A stretch of DNA of 64,000 nucleotides from an uncultured Clostridia bacterium (GTDB lineage Bacteria; Bacillota; Clostridia; TANB77; CAG-508). The notes under the pieces were generated by a model that was not told the DNA's origin, searched no databases, and saw only the letters and a list, made by a program, of their open reading frames with translations. Positions within the stretch are counted from its first letter, which is position 1. The number at the start of each line of letters is the position of its first letter. Shown here in pieces: positions 9,736 to 19,500 of this stretch. The stretch is from positions 72,336 through 136,335 of the forward strand of contig CAKOVH010000002.1 in the NCBI GenBank assembly GCA_934121885.1. Reading direction: 5' to 3'. Made by a program: the position numbers and the translations under genes.

Positions 9736-9748
9736 AATAATTGAATAG

Positions 9749-9822
9749 GTTTCTAAAAAGCTTCAAGTGTAGCAAAATAAATTGCACAGCGGTGTAAACA
9801 CTTTGAAGCAAGTTTTAGAAAC
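9749..9822 (+). other. Long imperfect hairpin between rpoB and rpoC
   Basis: The left arm 9749-9770 (GTTTCTAAAA then GCTTCAA then GTGT) is complementary to 9798-9822, with two small bulges. The inner loop has a further near-match of TGTAGCAA with TTGCACA. The stem is about 21 bp and has no T-run, so it is not a standard terminator. It lies inside the rpoB-rpoC transcript and could be an RNase III-type processing site, a stability element or a small insertion. Confidence 0.65.
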
Positions 9823-9857
9823 AAAGAAATATAAATCGGGGGAGGCAAAAGCCAATC

Positions 9858-12800
9858 GTGGACGAATTAGAAATTTTTGATAAAATTAAAATTGGATTAG
9901 CATCAGATGAAAAAATAAGAGAATGGTCAAAAGGTGAAGTAAAAAAACCTGAAACTATCAATTACAGAACATTAAAACCAGAAAGAGATGGTTTATTTTG
10001 CGAAAGAATATTTGGACCAACAAAAGACTGGGAATGCCACTGTGGTAAATATAAAAGAGTAAGATATAAAGGAATTGTTTGTGATAGATGTGGTGTTGAA
10101 GTAACAAAGGCAAAAGTAAGACGTGAGAGAATGGGTCATATTGAACTTGCCGCACCAGTTGCACATATTTGGTATTTCAAAGGAATACCAAGTAGAATTG
10201 CTTTAATGCTTGATATTTCACCAAGAAGCTTAGAAAAAGTTATATACTTTGCTTCATATATAGTTCTTGATAAAGGGGATACAGGACTTACAAAAGCACA
10301 AGTATTATCAGAAAAAGAATTCCATGAAGCAGAAGAAAAATATGGAAGAGGTTCATTTAAAGCTAAAATGGGAGCTGAAGCAATTAGAACTCTACTTTCA
10401 GAAATTGATGTAGAAAAATTATCAGCAAGCCTAAAGAAAGAACTAGAAAAAGCAAGTGAACAAAAAAGAGCTAAAATAGTAAAAAGATTAGATACTGTTG
10501 AAGCTTTTAGATTATCAGGAAACAGACCTGAATGGATGGTTATGAATGTTGTTCCAGTTATTCCACCAGAATTAAGACCAATGGTACAATTAGATGGTGG
10601 TAGATTTGCAACATCTGACTTAAATGATTTATATAGAAGAGTTATCAATAGAAATAACAGATTAAAAAGATTATTAGAATTAGGAGCACCAGAGATTATT
10701 GTAAGAAACGAAAAAAGAATGTTACAAGAATCTGTAGATGCATTAATAGACAATGGTAGACGTGGTAGACCAGTAACTGGTGCCGGAAATAGACCTTTAA
10801 AATCACTTTCAGATTTACTAAAAGGAAAACAAGGTAGATTCCGTCAAAACTTACTTGGTAAACGTGTTGACTATTCAGGACGTTCAGTTATCGTTGTAGG
10901 ACCAGAATTAAAAATATATCAATGTGGTCTTCCAAAAGAAATGGCAGTTGAATTATTCAAACCATTTGTTATGAAAGAATTAGTAGGACGTGGACTTGCA
11001 CATAATATTAAAAATGCAAAAAGAATGGTAGAAAGATTACGTCCAGAAGTATGGGATATATTAGAGGATGTAATAAAAGATCACCCTGTAATGTTAAACC
11101 GTGCTCCAACACTACATAGACTTGGTATTCAAGCATTTGAACCAGTTTTAGTAGAAGGTAGAGCAATTAAACTTCACCCATTAGTATGTACAGCATTTAA
11201 CGCTGACTTTGATGGTGATCAAATGGCTATTCACGTTCCATTATCACCAGAGGCTCAAGCAGAAGCAAGATATTTAATGCTATCTGTAAACAACCTTTTA
11301 AAACCTCAAGATGGTAAACCAGTAACAGTACCTACACAAGATATGATTTTAGGTGCTTACTATTTAACAATGGATGTTGATGGAGAACCAGGAGAAGGTA
11401 CATATTTCAGTTCTAAAGACGAAGCTGTTATGGCATATGCTAATAAACAATTAGGTATGCATGCTAAAATATATGTAAGATTATATAAAGAGATTGATGG
11501 AGAACTTAAATGGAAAAAAGTTCAAACAACAGTTGGTAGACTTATTTACAATGAAGGAATCCCACAAGATTTAGGATTTGTAGATAGAACAAATCCAGAG
11601 ACAATGTTTGAACCAGAGTTAAACTTCACAGTTATGAAGAAAAACTTAGGAAAAATTATTGCAAAATGCATTAATGTTCATGGATTAAGCAAAACAGCTG
11701 AACTATTAGATTATATAAAATCAACAGGTTACAAATATTCTACAATTGCAGGTATGACAGTATCAGTAGATGATGTTAAAGTACCACCTGCTAAAAAACA
11801 AATATTAGCAGATGCAAATGTTGAAGTTGATAAAGTATTAAAACAATATAAACGTGGTTTAATTACAGATCAAGAAAGATATAACTCAGTTATCAAAATT
11901 TGGGAAGCTGCAACAGATAAAGTTACAGATGCAATGAAAGATAACTTTGATAGATTAAACCCAGTTTACATGATGTCTGAATCAGGAGCCAGAGGTAACG
12001 TTAACCAATTAAGACAAATTGCAGGTATGCGTGGACTTATGGCAAGTACAACAGGTAAAACTGTTGAAATTCCAATTACATCATCATTTAGAGAGGGTCT
12101 AGATGCTCTTGAATACTTTATTTCAGCCCATGGTGCTAGAAAAGGTTTAGCAGATACAGCTTTAAGAACAGCAGACTCTGGATACTTAACTAGAAGATTA
12201 GTTGATGTTTCTCAAGACATTATAGTAAGAGAACATGATTGTGGAACTCATGAAGGAATTGAAGTTTCAGATATAAAAGACGGAAACCAAGTTGTAGAAA
12301 AAATGGCAGAAAGATTAATGGGTAGATATCCATTAGAAGATGTTATAGATCCTAATACAAATGAAGTTATAGTAGATACAAATACATTAATTACAGAAAG
12401 CATTGCAGACAGAATAGTTGCAGCTGGAATTGATAAAGTTAAAGTTCGTACAGTATTAGATTGTAGAACAAAACATGGTGTATGTGCTAAATGTTATGGT
12501 ATGGGATTAGCAACTCGTGAAGAAGTAAATATTGGGGAATCTATAGGTATTATAGCTGCTCAATCAATTGGTGAGCCTGGTACACAGCTTACAATGAGAA
12601 CAATTCACTCTGGTGGTGTTGCTGGTGTTGCAGATATTACACAAGGTCTTCCTAGAGTTGAAGAGTTATTCGAAGCTAGAAAACCAAAGGGACTTGCAAT
12701 TGTATCTGAAATTGATGGTGTTGTTAAGATATCTGATTCAAAAACAAATAAAGAAGTTACTATTGTATCAAATGATAATGCAAAAACATATGTTATTCCT

Positions 12801-13442
12801 TTCGGATCTAAACTACGTGTAAGAGAAGGAGACGAAGTAAAAGCCGGAACACCAATAACAGAAGGTTCAATTAATCCAAATGAAATTTTAGCAATTAATG
12901 GAGCAGATGGAGTTTACCAATACTTAATTCAAGAAGTTCAAAAAGTTTATAGAAACCAAGGTGTTGATATTAACGATAAACATATTGAAGTTATTGGAAG
13001 ACAAATGCTTAAAAAGGTTAGAATTGAAGATAATGGAGATACGGAATTATTTGCAGGATCTTTAGTAGATATATATGATGCAGAAAACGAGAATGAAAGA
13101 GTAATTGCAGAAGGTGGAAGACCAGCAACTTACAAACGTTTATTACTTGGTATAACAAAAGCATCACTTGCGACAGAAAGCTTCTTATCAGCAGCTTCAT
13201 TCCAAGAGACAACAAGAGTTCTTACAGATGCAGCTGTTAAAGGTAAAGTTGATGAATTAATAGGACTTAAAGAAAATGTTATTATAGGTAAATTAATTCC
13301 GGCAGGAACAGGTTTAAGTGTATATAAAAACATTCATATTAACACAGAACTAGAACCTGATCCATTTGAAAACGATGACGAAGAATTAGAAGCACACGAA
13401 GAAAAAGAAGAAACAACTGTAGATGAAGCAGTTACAGAATAA
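9858..13442 (+). CDS. rpoC: DNA-directed RNA polymerase beta' subunit
   Basis: A beta' subunit of 1194 aa, normal length. The N-terminal zinc ribbon shows CHCGK and CDRCGVEV near residues 60-80. The Mg-binding catalytic loop NADFDGDQMA places its three aspartates at 450, 452 and 454. The second zinc site (CGTHEG, CRTKHGVCAKCYG) and the trigger-loop region SIGEPGTQLTMRTIH are intact. The start is GTG at 9858, preceded by GGGGGAGG at a rather long spacing of 12. The C-terminus is an acidic tail like that of rpoB. A terminator follows directly. Confidence 0.98.
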   Translation: MDELEIFDKIKIGLASDEKIREWSKGEVKKPETINYRTLKPERDGLFCERIFGPTKDWECHCGKYKRVRYKGIVCDRCGVEVTKAKVRRERMGHIELAAPVAHIWYFKGIPSRIALMLDISPRSLEKVIYFASYIVLDKGDTGLTKAQVLSEKEFHEAEEKYGRGSFKAKMGAEAIRTLLSEIDVEKLSASLKKELEKASEQKRAKIVKRLDTVEAFRLSGNRPEWMVMNVVPVIPPELRPMVQLDGGRFATSDLNDLYRRVINRNNRLKRLLELGAPEIIVRNEKRMLQESVDALIDNGRRGRPVTGAGNRPLKSLSDLLKGKQGRFRQNLLGKRVDYSGRSVIVVGPELKIYQCGLPKEMAVELFKPFVMKELVGRGLAHNIKNAKRMVERLRPEVWDILEDVIKDHPVMLNRAPTLHRLGIQAFEPVLVEGRAIKLHPLVCTAFNADFDGDQMAIHVPLSPEAQAEARYLMLSVNNLLKPQDGKPVTVPTQDMILGAYYLTMDVDGEPGEGTYFSSKDEAVMAYANKQLGMHAKIYVRLYKEIDGELKWKKVQTTVGRLIYNEGIPQDLGFVDRTNPETMFEPELNFTVMKKNLGKIIAKCINVHGLSKTAELLDYIKSTGYKYSTIAGMTVSVDDVKVPPAKKQILADANVEVDKVLKQYKRGLITDQERYNSVIKIWEAATDKVTDAMKDNFDRLNPVYMMSESGARGNVNQLRQIAGMRGLMASTTGKTVEIPITSSFREGLDALEYFISAHGARKGLADTALRTADSGYLTRRLVDVSQDIIVREHDCGTHEGIEVSDIKDGNQVVEKMAERLMGRYPLEDVIDPNTNEVIVDTNTLITESIADRIVAAGIDKVKVRTVLDCRTKHGVCAKCYGMGLATREEVNIGESIGIIAAQSIGEPGTQLTMRTIHSGGVAGVADITQGLPRVEELFEARKPKGLAIVSEIDGVVKISDSKTNKEVTIVSNDNAKTYVIPFGSKLRVREGDEVKAGTPITEGSINPNEILAINGADGVYQYLIQEVQKVYRNQGVDINDKHIEVIGRQMLKKVRIEDNGDTELFAGSLVDIYDAENENERVIAEGGRPATYKRLLLGITKASLATESFLSAASFQETTRVLTDAAVKGKVDELIGLKENVIIGKLIPAGTGLSVYKNIHINTELEPDPFENDDEELEAHEEKEETTVDEAVTE

Positions 13443-13450
13443 TTAACAAA

Positions 13451-13494
13451 AAAATGCTCAGAATATAACAGAGATGTAATGTTCTGAGCATTTT
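13451..13494 (+). terminator. Terminator of rpoBC
   Basis: A 13-bp perfect stem (AAAATGCTCAGAA and complement) with a 17-base loop ends in TTTTGCTTTG, directly after the rpoC stop. Confidence 0.85.
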
Positions 13495-13522
13495 GCTTTG
13501 TTAAAGTCAAAATTACGTCAAC

Positions 13523-13551
13523 TTGACAAAATAAAATAAAAATAGTACAAT
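13523..13551 (+). promoter_or_regulatory. Sigma-A promoter of the gdpP-like gene
   Basis: TTGACA at 13523-13528 and TACAAT at 13546-13551 with a 17-base spacer, about 57 bases ahead of the start codon. Confidence 0.8.
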
Positions 13552-13607
13552 AAAAAGAGTTTGAAAAAGTTAAAAAATATGGCAATTATGCCAGATTGAA
13601 GGAGTTT

Positions 13608-15593
13608 ATGAACCATAATAAGAAAGTATTAGATAAAATTGTATCAAAAACCAAAATATATTTAGTTATAATCGCAATTCTTTTCGTTATATTATGCATA
13701 TACAATATTGGTTATATTATTCCATCTGTAATAATATATGGGTTAATTGTAATTTATGCATATTGGACAAACAATAAAGGACAAGAGGAATTAAGTGAGC
13801 ATATAAAAAATATTACATTTAGTTTAGATAAAGTGGCTAAAATTGCACTTGTAAATTCTCCATTTCCACTTGTAATTGCAGAAACAAACGGAAACTTAAT
13901 ATTTAGAAATACTAAATTTAATGAAGAATTTGCAAATGTAGATATTAACAATTATCTAAAAGATATATTAGATGATGTAAAAGCAGAAATAAAAAACAAT
14001 GAGAAAAAAGAAAAAATTACGGATGAAATTCAAATTGATAAAAAGACATATAAAATATATGGAGAATATATGCCTTTAAAAGATGAATATGTTATAACAA
14101 TATATTTTGTTGATAATACAAAATTAGTAAACTTAGAAAAAAATATTAATGATAAAGATTTATATATTGGACTAATAATGATAGATAATTACGATGATAT
14201 AGTTCAAAGAATAAATGATGAGAATAAGCCTCAAATTATGGCAAAGGTAGAAAAAAATATATATGATTGGGCATCAAATTTTAATGGACTTGTATTAAAA
14301 GCCGAAAGAGATTCATTTGTATGTATTTTTGAGAGAAAAGATGTAAGAGATATAGAAGACAAAAAGTTTGAAATATTAGATTCTATTAAAGAAGATTTTG
14401 AAACAGAAAAAATGCAATTTACATTAAGTATTGCAATGTCAAATGAAGGTAAATCTAATTACGAAAAATATAAATCTGCACAAGCAGCATTAGATATTGT
14501 ACTTGGAAGAGGTGGAGACCAAGCAGTTGTAAGAGAAGATGAAAAATATCAATTCTTTGGTGGAAGAACTCAAGAAGTTGAAAAAAGAACTAAGGTTAAA
14601 GCTAGAATTGTTGCACATGCTTTAGAAGAGCTAATATTAGAATCTAAAGATGTAATAATAATGGGACATAGTAATTCTGATATAGACTGTATAGGCTCTG
14701 GAATAGGAATATATAAACTTGCAAAAACACTTGGAAAAGAAGCATTTATAGTAAATGAAACATTTGGAACAAGCTTAGAAAACTTTATACAGGTACTAAA
14801 AAGCGAAGAAGATTATAAAGAAGCAATAATTGATAAAAATGAAGCTCTATCTAAAATATCACAAGATACACTACTAATTATTGTAGATACTCATAAAAAG
14901 ACATATGTTGAAGTTCCAGAACTTTTAGATAAAACTCAAAAAGTGGTTGTTATAGACCATCACAGAAGAAGTACAGATTACATTGAAAATGCTACACTTA
15001 CATTCCAAGAGGTATATGCATCATCTGCTGCAGAACTTGTAACTGAAATTATTGAATATGCAGAAGCAAACATAGAACTTACAGAATTTGAAGCAGAAGC
15101 TTTATATGCAGGTATTATGATGGATACAAAAGCTTTTACATTTAAAACCGGTGTAAGAACATTTGAGGCGGCAGCATATTTACGAAAATCTGGTGTAGAT
15201 ATTATAAAAGTAAAAAAATGGTTCCAAAGTGATTTGAAAACATACAATAAAATATCAAGTATTGTAAATAAAGCAGAAACAATATTTGAAACTATTGCAA
15301 TTTCTATCTATGATGAAGAAGATAAAGATGCAAATATAGTTTGTGCGAAAGCAGCAGACGAGCTTTTAACAATTAATAATATAACAGCTTCGTTTGTAAT
15401 AGGAAGATTAGATGATAAAGTTTGTATAAGTGGTCGTTCAATAGGAGATATAAATGTTCAATTAATTCTTGAAAAACTTGGCGGTGGAGGTCATATAACC
15501 TTAGCAGGAGCACAAGTTGAAGGAATGAATGTCCAAGAAGTTAAAAAGGAACTTATAGAAAAAATTAACGAGTATTTTAATGAAATAAAATAA
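13608..15593 (+). CDS. gdpP: GdpP-type cyclic-di-AMP phosphodiesterase (PAS, degenerate GGDEF, DHH-DHHA1)
   Basis: A 661-aa membrane protein with the full GdpP layout. Two membrane helices lie in the first 55 or so residues. A PAS-like region follows (about 75-160), then a degenerate GGDEF domain (about 170-300) without an intact GGDEF motif, then a DHH phosphoesterase domain (IIMGHSNSDIDCIGS; DHH at 450-452) and a DHHA1 domain ending in LGGGGHITLAGA. The family degrades c-di-AMP to pApA and so affects envelope stress, potassium balance and beta-lactam tolerance. ATG at 13608 is chosen because GAAGGAG is seven bases upstream; a TTG at 13596 would sit inside that site. rplI and dnaB follow, as in B. 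subtilis. Confidence 0.95.
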   Translation: MNHNKKVLDKIVSKTKIYLVIIAILFVILCIYNIGYIIPSVIIYGLIVIYAYWTNNKGQEELSEHIKNITFSLDKVAKIALVNSPFPLVIAETNGNLIFRNTKFNEEFANVDINNYLKDILDDVKAEIKNNEKKEKITDEIQIDKKTYKIYGEYMPLKDEYVITIYFVDNTKLVNLEKNINDKDLYIGLIMIDNYDDIVQRINDENKPQIMAKVEKNIYDWASNFNGLVLKAERDSFVCIFERKDVRDIEDKKFEILDSIKEDFETEKMQFTLSIAMSNEGKSNYEKYKSAQAALDIVLGRGGDQAVVREDEKYQFFGGRTQEVEKRTKVKARIVAHALEELILESKDVIIMGHSNSDIDCIGSGIGIYKLAKTLGKEAFIVNETFGTSLENFIQVLKSEEDYKEAIIDKNEALSKISQDTLLIIVDTHKKTYVEVPELLDKTQKVVVIDHHRRSTDYIENATLTFQEVYASSAAELVTEIIEYAEANIELTEFEAEALYAGIMMDTKAFTFKTGVRTFEAAAYLRKSGVDIIKVKKWFQSDLKTYNKISSIVNKAETIFETIAISIYDEEDKDANIVCAKAADELLTINNITASFVIGRLDDKVCISGRSIGDINVQLILEKLGGGGHITLAGAQVEGMNVQEVKKELIEKINEYFNEIK

Positions 15594-15663
15594 AAAAAGT
15601 GGATTTGCCACATGTACACAATTGCTTTGCAATTGGTACGAACAAAGGTAACTTAACCTTGTT
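15594..15663 (-). repeat. Interspersed palindromic repeat, copy A
   Basis: Reading the minus strand gives AAGGTTAAGTTACCTT, then ACCAATTGCAAAGCAATTG, TGTACAT, and an ACTTTTT end. The same order appears in copies B (41570-41644) and C (47371-47445). It starts immediately after the gdpP-like stop codon. Two internal stems (AAGGT/ACCTT and AATTGC/GCAATT) are present. Confidence 0.8.
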
Positions 15664-15698
15664 GTATATGTAAAAATTTTCGATTTTTCCTATATAAT

Positions 15699-15738
15699 AA
15701 GAAATCTCCCTAATAATTGTTTATAGGGGGATTTCTTA
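15699..15738 (+). terminator. Terminator-like hairpin between gdpP and rplI
   Basis: AAGAAATCTCCCTA pairs with TAGGGGGATTTCTT across a 12-base loop; one mismatch. The following bases are only moderately T-rich. Confidence 0.65.
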
Positions 15739-15776
15739 AATTTACATAAAAATACAACAAAGTTAATTGTAAAGTC

Positions 15777-15805
15777 TTGAAAAAAAGCCATTTTTGTTAT
15801 ATTAT
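15777..15805 (+). promoter_or_regulatory. Probable promoter of rplI-dnaB
   Basis: TTGAAA at 15777-15782 and TATTAT at 15800-15805 with a 17-base spacer, 36 bases ahead of the rplI start. Confidence 0.55.
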
Positions 15806-15841
15806 AGATGTGCTATTATATGAGAGAAAGGTGGCAATAAC

Positions 15842-16288
15842 ATGAAGGTAATTTTATTAGATAATATAAAAGGTGTTGGAAAAAAGGACGAGGTAATAAA
15901 TGCAAGTGATGGATATGCAAGAAACTTTTTATTTCCAAAAAAATTAGCAATAGAAGCAAATGCAGAAAATATGAGTAAGTTAAATAACAAAAAAGAAGCA
16001 AATAATTATAGAAAAGATTTAGAAAAACAAGAAGCACAAGAAATTGCTAAAAAACTAAAAGGAATACTATTAAAAATGAGGGTTAAAGCTGGAGAAAACG
16101 GAAAAATTTTCGGAGGAGTAACAGCAAAGGAAATATCTGAGAATTTAAAAACACAATATAATATGGAAATAGACAAGAAAAAAGTTGATTTAAAAGAACC
16201 AATAAAAACAATAGGTAGTTTTCAAGTTAATATCAAATTATATGAAGGAGTAGTTGGAACATTAAAACTTGAAGTTATTAGTGAATAA
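15842..16288 (+). CDS. rplI: 50S ribosomal protein L9
   Basis: A 148-aa protein of exactly the usual bL9 length. The N-terminal domain shows MKVILLDNIKGVGKKDEVINASDGYARNFLFP, the L9 signature that binds 23S rRNA. A long Lys/Glu/Ala-rich connecting helix (about 45-80) and the C-terminal domain follow. GAAAGGTGG precedes the ATG. It is cotranscribed with dnaB, 14 bases downstream, the same pairing found in many Firmicutes. Confidence 0.97.
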   Translation: MKVILLDNIKGVGKKDEVINASDGYARNFLFPKKLAIEANAENMSKLNNKKEANNYRKDLEKQEAQEIAKKLKGILLKMRVKAGENGKIFGGVTAKEISENLKTQYNMEIDKKKVDLKEPIKTIGSFQVNIKLYEGVVGTLKLEVISE

Positions 16289-16302
16289 TAAGGAGAATTG
16301 CT

Positions 16303-17634
16303 ATGGAACTAGGAAAAATACCACCAAATGATACAGAAGCTGAACAAGCTGTTATAGGAAGTATGCTTACAGATAAAGATGCTGTAATAGCAGCAATTGA
16401 GTCTTTAAGAGAAGAAGATTTTTATAGAGAAGATAATAAGGCTATTTATTCTGCAATACTTAATTTATATAATCGTAGTGAACCAATAGATATTATTACT
16501 TTAAAATCGGAATTATCTGCAATGGGAAAACTAGAGGCAGTAGGTGGTCTTGAATATATTGCATCACTTCCAGATAAAGTACCAACTACAGCTAATGCTG
16601 GTCAATACATTAAGATTGTTGAAGAAAAATCAACATTAAGAAGTTTAATAAAAACAGCAAATGAGTTAATTGAGCTTGGATATGATCCAACCCAAGAAGT
16701 TGAACAAGTAATGGATAGTGCTGAAAAAAGAATTTTTGAGGTAATGCAAAAAAAGAATCAAAAAGGATATAGCTCAATTAAAGATATATTAGTTGATACA
16801 TTTACACAGCTAGAACAATTATATAACAAAAAACAACATATTACAGGTGTTCCAACGGGATTTGCCGATTTAGATTACAGAACAGCAGGCTTACATCCAT
16901 CTGATTTAATATTAGTTGCAGCAAGACCTGCTATGGGTAAGTCTGCATTTGCATTAAATATTGCAACAAATGCAGCAGTAAGAGAAAATGTGCCTGTTGT
17001 GCTATTCAGCTTGGAAATGTCAAAAGAACAGATGGTAAACAGAATTTTATGTTCAGAGGCTATGGTTGATAGTAATAAAGTAAGAACAGGAACAATAGAT
17101 GATGACGAATGGGCAAAACTTGCACAAGCATCTGGACAATTATCTGAATCTCAGATATTTATTGATGATACACCAGGTATAAATATTATGGAAATAAGGG
17201 CTAAATGTAGAAAATTAAAACTAGAAAAAAATATAGGACTTATTGTTATAGATTACTTACAATTAATTCAGGGAACAAGTAAAAGAGGTGGAAGTCGTGA
17301 ACAAGAAATTTCTGAAATTAGCCGTTCACTAAAAATACTTGCAAAAGAAATTAATGTGCCTGTAATAGCACTTTCACAGTTATCACGTGCACCAGAACAA
17401 AGACCAGATCATAGACCAATGCTTTCAGACCTTCGTGAATCTGGAGCAATTGAGCAAGACGCAGATATTGTTATGTTTTTATATCGTGATGATTATTACA
17501 ACGAAGATAGCGAGAAAAAGAATATTGCAGAAGTAATTATTGCAAAACACAGAGGTGGTTCAACAGGAACTGTAGAACTTTTATGGCTTGGAAATTATAC
17601 AAAGTTTGCAAATATTGATAAATATAGAGAATAA
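16303..17634 (+). CDS. dnaB: Replicative DNA helicase DnaB
   Basis: A 443-aa hexameric replicative helicase. The N-terminal domain (about 1-100, PPNDTEAEQAVIGSML) is followed by a linker and a RecA-type ATPase domain. Walker A is AARPAMGKSAFALNIA near residue 206-221, and the Walker B-like region is GLIVIDYLQLI. RESGAIEQDADIVMFLYRD and the KHRGGSTGT tail are typical of DnaB. It unwinds DNA at the fork and recruits the DnaG primase, whose gene lies at 43.7 kb. There is no sign of an intein. Confidence 0.98.
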   Translation: MELGKIPPNDTEAEQAVIGSMLTDKDAVIAAIESLREEDFYREDNKAIYSAILNLYNRSEPIDIITLKSELSAMGKLEAVGGLEYIASLPDKVPTTANAGQYIKIVEEKSTLRSLIKTANELIELGYDPTQEVEQVMDSAEKRIFEVMQKKNQKGYSSIKDILVDTFTQLEQLYNKKQHITGVPTGFADLDYRTAGLHPSDLILVAARPAMGKSAFALNIATNAAVRENVPVVLFSLEMSKEQMVNRILCSEAMVDSNKVRTGTIDDDEWAKLAQASGQLSESQIFIDDTPGINIMEIRAKCRKLKLEKNIGLIVIDYLQLIQGTSKRGGSREQEISEISRSLKILAKEINVPVIALSQLSRAPEQRPDHRPMLSDLRESGAIEQDADIVMFLYRDDYYNEDSEKKNIAEVIIAKHRGGSTGTVELLWLGNYTKFANIDKYRE

Positions 17635-17641
17635 AAAAAGA

Positions 17642-17670
17642 AAATTCGCCACTAAGAAAGTGGCGAATTT
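17642..17670 (-). terminator. Terminator of the amidase gene (possibly bidirectional)
   Basis: A perfect 11-bp stem (AAATTCGCCAC and complement, 7-base loop). On the minus strand it is followed by TTTTCTTTTTTTAT, so it chiefly ends the amidase transcript; on the plus strand the T-run is poor. Confidence 0.8.
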
Positions 17671-17687
17671 GATGCTAAGAAAGGCAG

Positions 17688-18242
17688 TTAAGTAATATCC
17701 CAGGCGATATCCCAAATGCGAAATATGTCGTGGTTTGTATAGAACTTTTCTACCTGTGCGATGAATCCATCCCAGCCACCATACATTCCAGCAAGAAGTC
17801 TTGCAGGACAATCTTTTTTCTCATTCCAATGCTTATGTGGAACAACATGAGAAAGAGGAATGTCATATATGTACATCAGCGTAGCTGCAAGCTTTGCCTG
17901 ATTAGCGATTGCTTTCGGAAAGTCAACATTGCAGTTAACTAACCGTTCAATAGCAATCGAGTTGTTTCCCTCAGTACTACCAGCATGTGCAGTTCTATAC
18001 TGAAGAGGAATGAACTGAACAATTCTGGAGTCATCCAGCATAAAATGATAGCCAATTCTCTTATCTACCCCCTCAGGAGGGTTTTTGAGACGGTTCTCAT
18101 AATACTCGATGGTGCGGTCTGCTGTAGCAAAGCCTGTGCCGTCACTTGATTCGTGAATGGTTATATAGGTTTCACTGTTCCGCTCGATTGTGCCAAGAAA
18201 GTTGGGACCATAGGGTAAAATTCGGTTTTCAATGTGCATCAT
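17688..18242 (-). CDS. N-acetylmuramoyl-L-alanine amidase (Amidase_2 family)
   Basis: A 184-aa zinc amidase of the T7-lysozyme/PGRP type, which cleaves the bond between muramic acid and L-Ala in peptidoglycan. Family marks are the first-strand histidine (TYITIHESS), IGYHFMLDDSRIVQFIP, AHAG, NNSIAIE and HKHWNEKKDCPARLL, which supply the zinc ligands His, His and Cys. There is no signal peptide or cell-wall-binding domain, as in phage endolysins or spore/germination amidases. Base composition is clearly more GC-rich than the flanking dnaB and tilS. It sits alone, opposite to its neighbours, with its own terminator. These facts suggest acquisition, perhaps from a phage. AAAAGGAG precedes the ATG. 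Confidence 0.88.
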   Translation of the reverse strand: MMHIENRILPYGPNFLGTIERNSETYITIHESSDGTGFATADRTIEYYENRLKNPPEGVDKRIGYHFMLDDSRIVQFIPLQYRTAHAGSTEGNNSIAIERLVNCNVDFPKAIANQAKLAATLMYIYDIPLSHVVPHKHWNEKKDCPARLLAGMYGGWDGFIAQVEKFYTNHDIFRIWDIAWDIT

Positions 18243-18344
18243 AATAAATTCTCCTTTTAATAAAAGTTAAATTTTTGTAACAAAGGCAATTGCCTTATGT
18301 AAACATTATAACACATTTTAATAAATTTGTAAAATGGAGGGAAT

Positions 18345-19340
18345 ATGAATAAATTAGAAGAAAAAGTATTAGATACTATAAAAAAATATAATTTAATAAA
18401 AGAAAATGATACTATTGTTATTGGTGTATCTGGAGGACCAGATTCAATAACACTTCTTAATGTACTTTATAACCTAAGAGAAATTCTAAAAATTAATATT
18501 GTAGTTGCACACATAAATCATATGTTAAGAAAAGAGGCAGATAGCGAAACAGAGTATGTACAAAATTTTTGCCAAAATATTAATATAGAGTGTTTTGTAA
18601 AAAGAGCCGATATAAATAATATATCAAAGCAAAAAAAAGTAAGTACAGAACTTGCAGGAAGAGAAGAAAGATACAATTTTTTTGAATATGTTGCTAAAAA
18701 AGTAGGTGCAACCCAAATTGCAACAGCACATACAGCAAATGATAATGCTGAAACTGTACTTATGAACTTAATGAGAGGTTCAAGTACATCTGGATTAAAG
18801 GGAATAGAAGCAATAAGAGATGAAAGATATATAAGACCAATAATTGAATGCACAAGAACGGAAATAGAAAATTATTGTGAAGAAAAAAAATTAAATCCAA
18901 AATATGATAAATCAAATGAAGAAAATATTTATACTAGAAATAAAATTAGAAACCAGTTAATTCCGTATATACAAAAAGAATTTAATCCAAATATAATTGA
19001 AACAATAAACAGATTATCTAAAATTGTCTCAAAAGATGAAGAGTTTTTCCACAAAATTGTGGAAAAAGAGTATAGTAATATTTTAATTGCTGGAGATAAT
19101 AACAAGGAAAAAATATTAAACTTAAAGAAATTTAATTTATTAGATGATGTTATAAAATCTAGAATTATTCTATATACTATTAGGGAACTCTTTGGTAGCA
19201 CACAAGGAATAGAGAAAATTCACATTGAAGATATTATAAAATTATGCAAAAATAATATTGGAAATAAATATTTAATGCCAAATAAGAAATTAAAAGTTTT
19301 TGTAAAAAAAGGAAAAATATTTTTTATAAGTGTACTTTAA
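18345..19340 (+). CDS. tilS: tRNA(Ile)-lysidine synthase
   Basis: A 331-aa enzyme that modifies C34 of the tRNA-Ile with a CAT anticodon to lysidine so that it reads AUA. The PP-loop ATP pyrophosphatase motif SGGPDS is at about residues 30-35, followed by HINHMLRKEADSE, ATAHTANDNAETVLMNLMRGS and the IRPIIECTR and NKIRNQLIP motifs. It is shorter than the roughly 450-aa Bacillus and E. coli enzymes, with a reduced C-terminal domain, similar to compact TilS forms. In many Firmicutes the order is tilS-hprT-ftsH; here hprT is missing and ftsH follows directly. A likely substrate tRNA is at 30.7 kb. Confidence 0.94.
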   Translation: MNKLEEKVLDTIKKYNLIKENDTIVIGVSGGPDSITLLNVLYNLREILKINIVVAHINHMLRKEADSETEYVQNFCQNINIECFVKRADINNISKQKKVSTELAGREERYNFFEYVAKKVGATQIATAHTANDNAETVLMNLMRGSSTSGLKGIEAIRDERYIRPIIECTRTEIENYCEEKKLNPKYDKSNEENIYTRNKIRNQLIPYIQKEFNPNIIETINRLSKIVSKDEEFFHKIVEKEYSNILIAGDNNKEKILNLKKFNLLDDVIKSRIILYTIRELFGSTQGIEKIHIEDIIKLCKNNIGNKYLMPNKKLKVFVKKGKIFFISVL

Positions 19341-19401
19341 ATTTCCGTAGTAAAAGCCTTGAAATTGAAGGATTTTGACGAAAAAAAGTTTATAAAAAAA
19401 C

Positions 19402-19430
19402 TTGAAAAAGAAAAATATATGTGTTATATT
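19402..19430 (+). promoter_or_regulatory. Probable sigma-A promoter of ftsH
   Basis: TTGAAA at 19402-19407 and TATATT at 19425-19430, 17-base spacer, 70 bases ahead of the start codon. Confidence 0.6.
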
Positions 19431-19500
19431 TCAAGAATAGAAAATTAACTTATGAAAGAATTGGTAATCTAAACAAGGATACCAAAGAAGGAGGAAAATT

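Noticed and set aside
10136..10753. A 205-codon open frame antisense to rpoC
   Set aside because: It is fully inside a highly conserved gene on the other strand and has no initiation signals; typical chance frame in AT-rich coding DNA.
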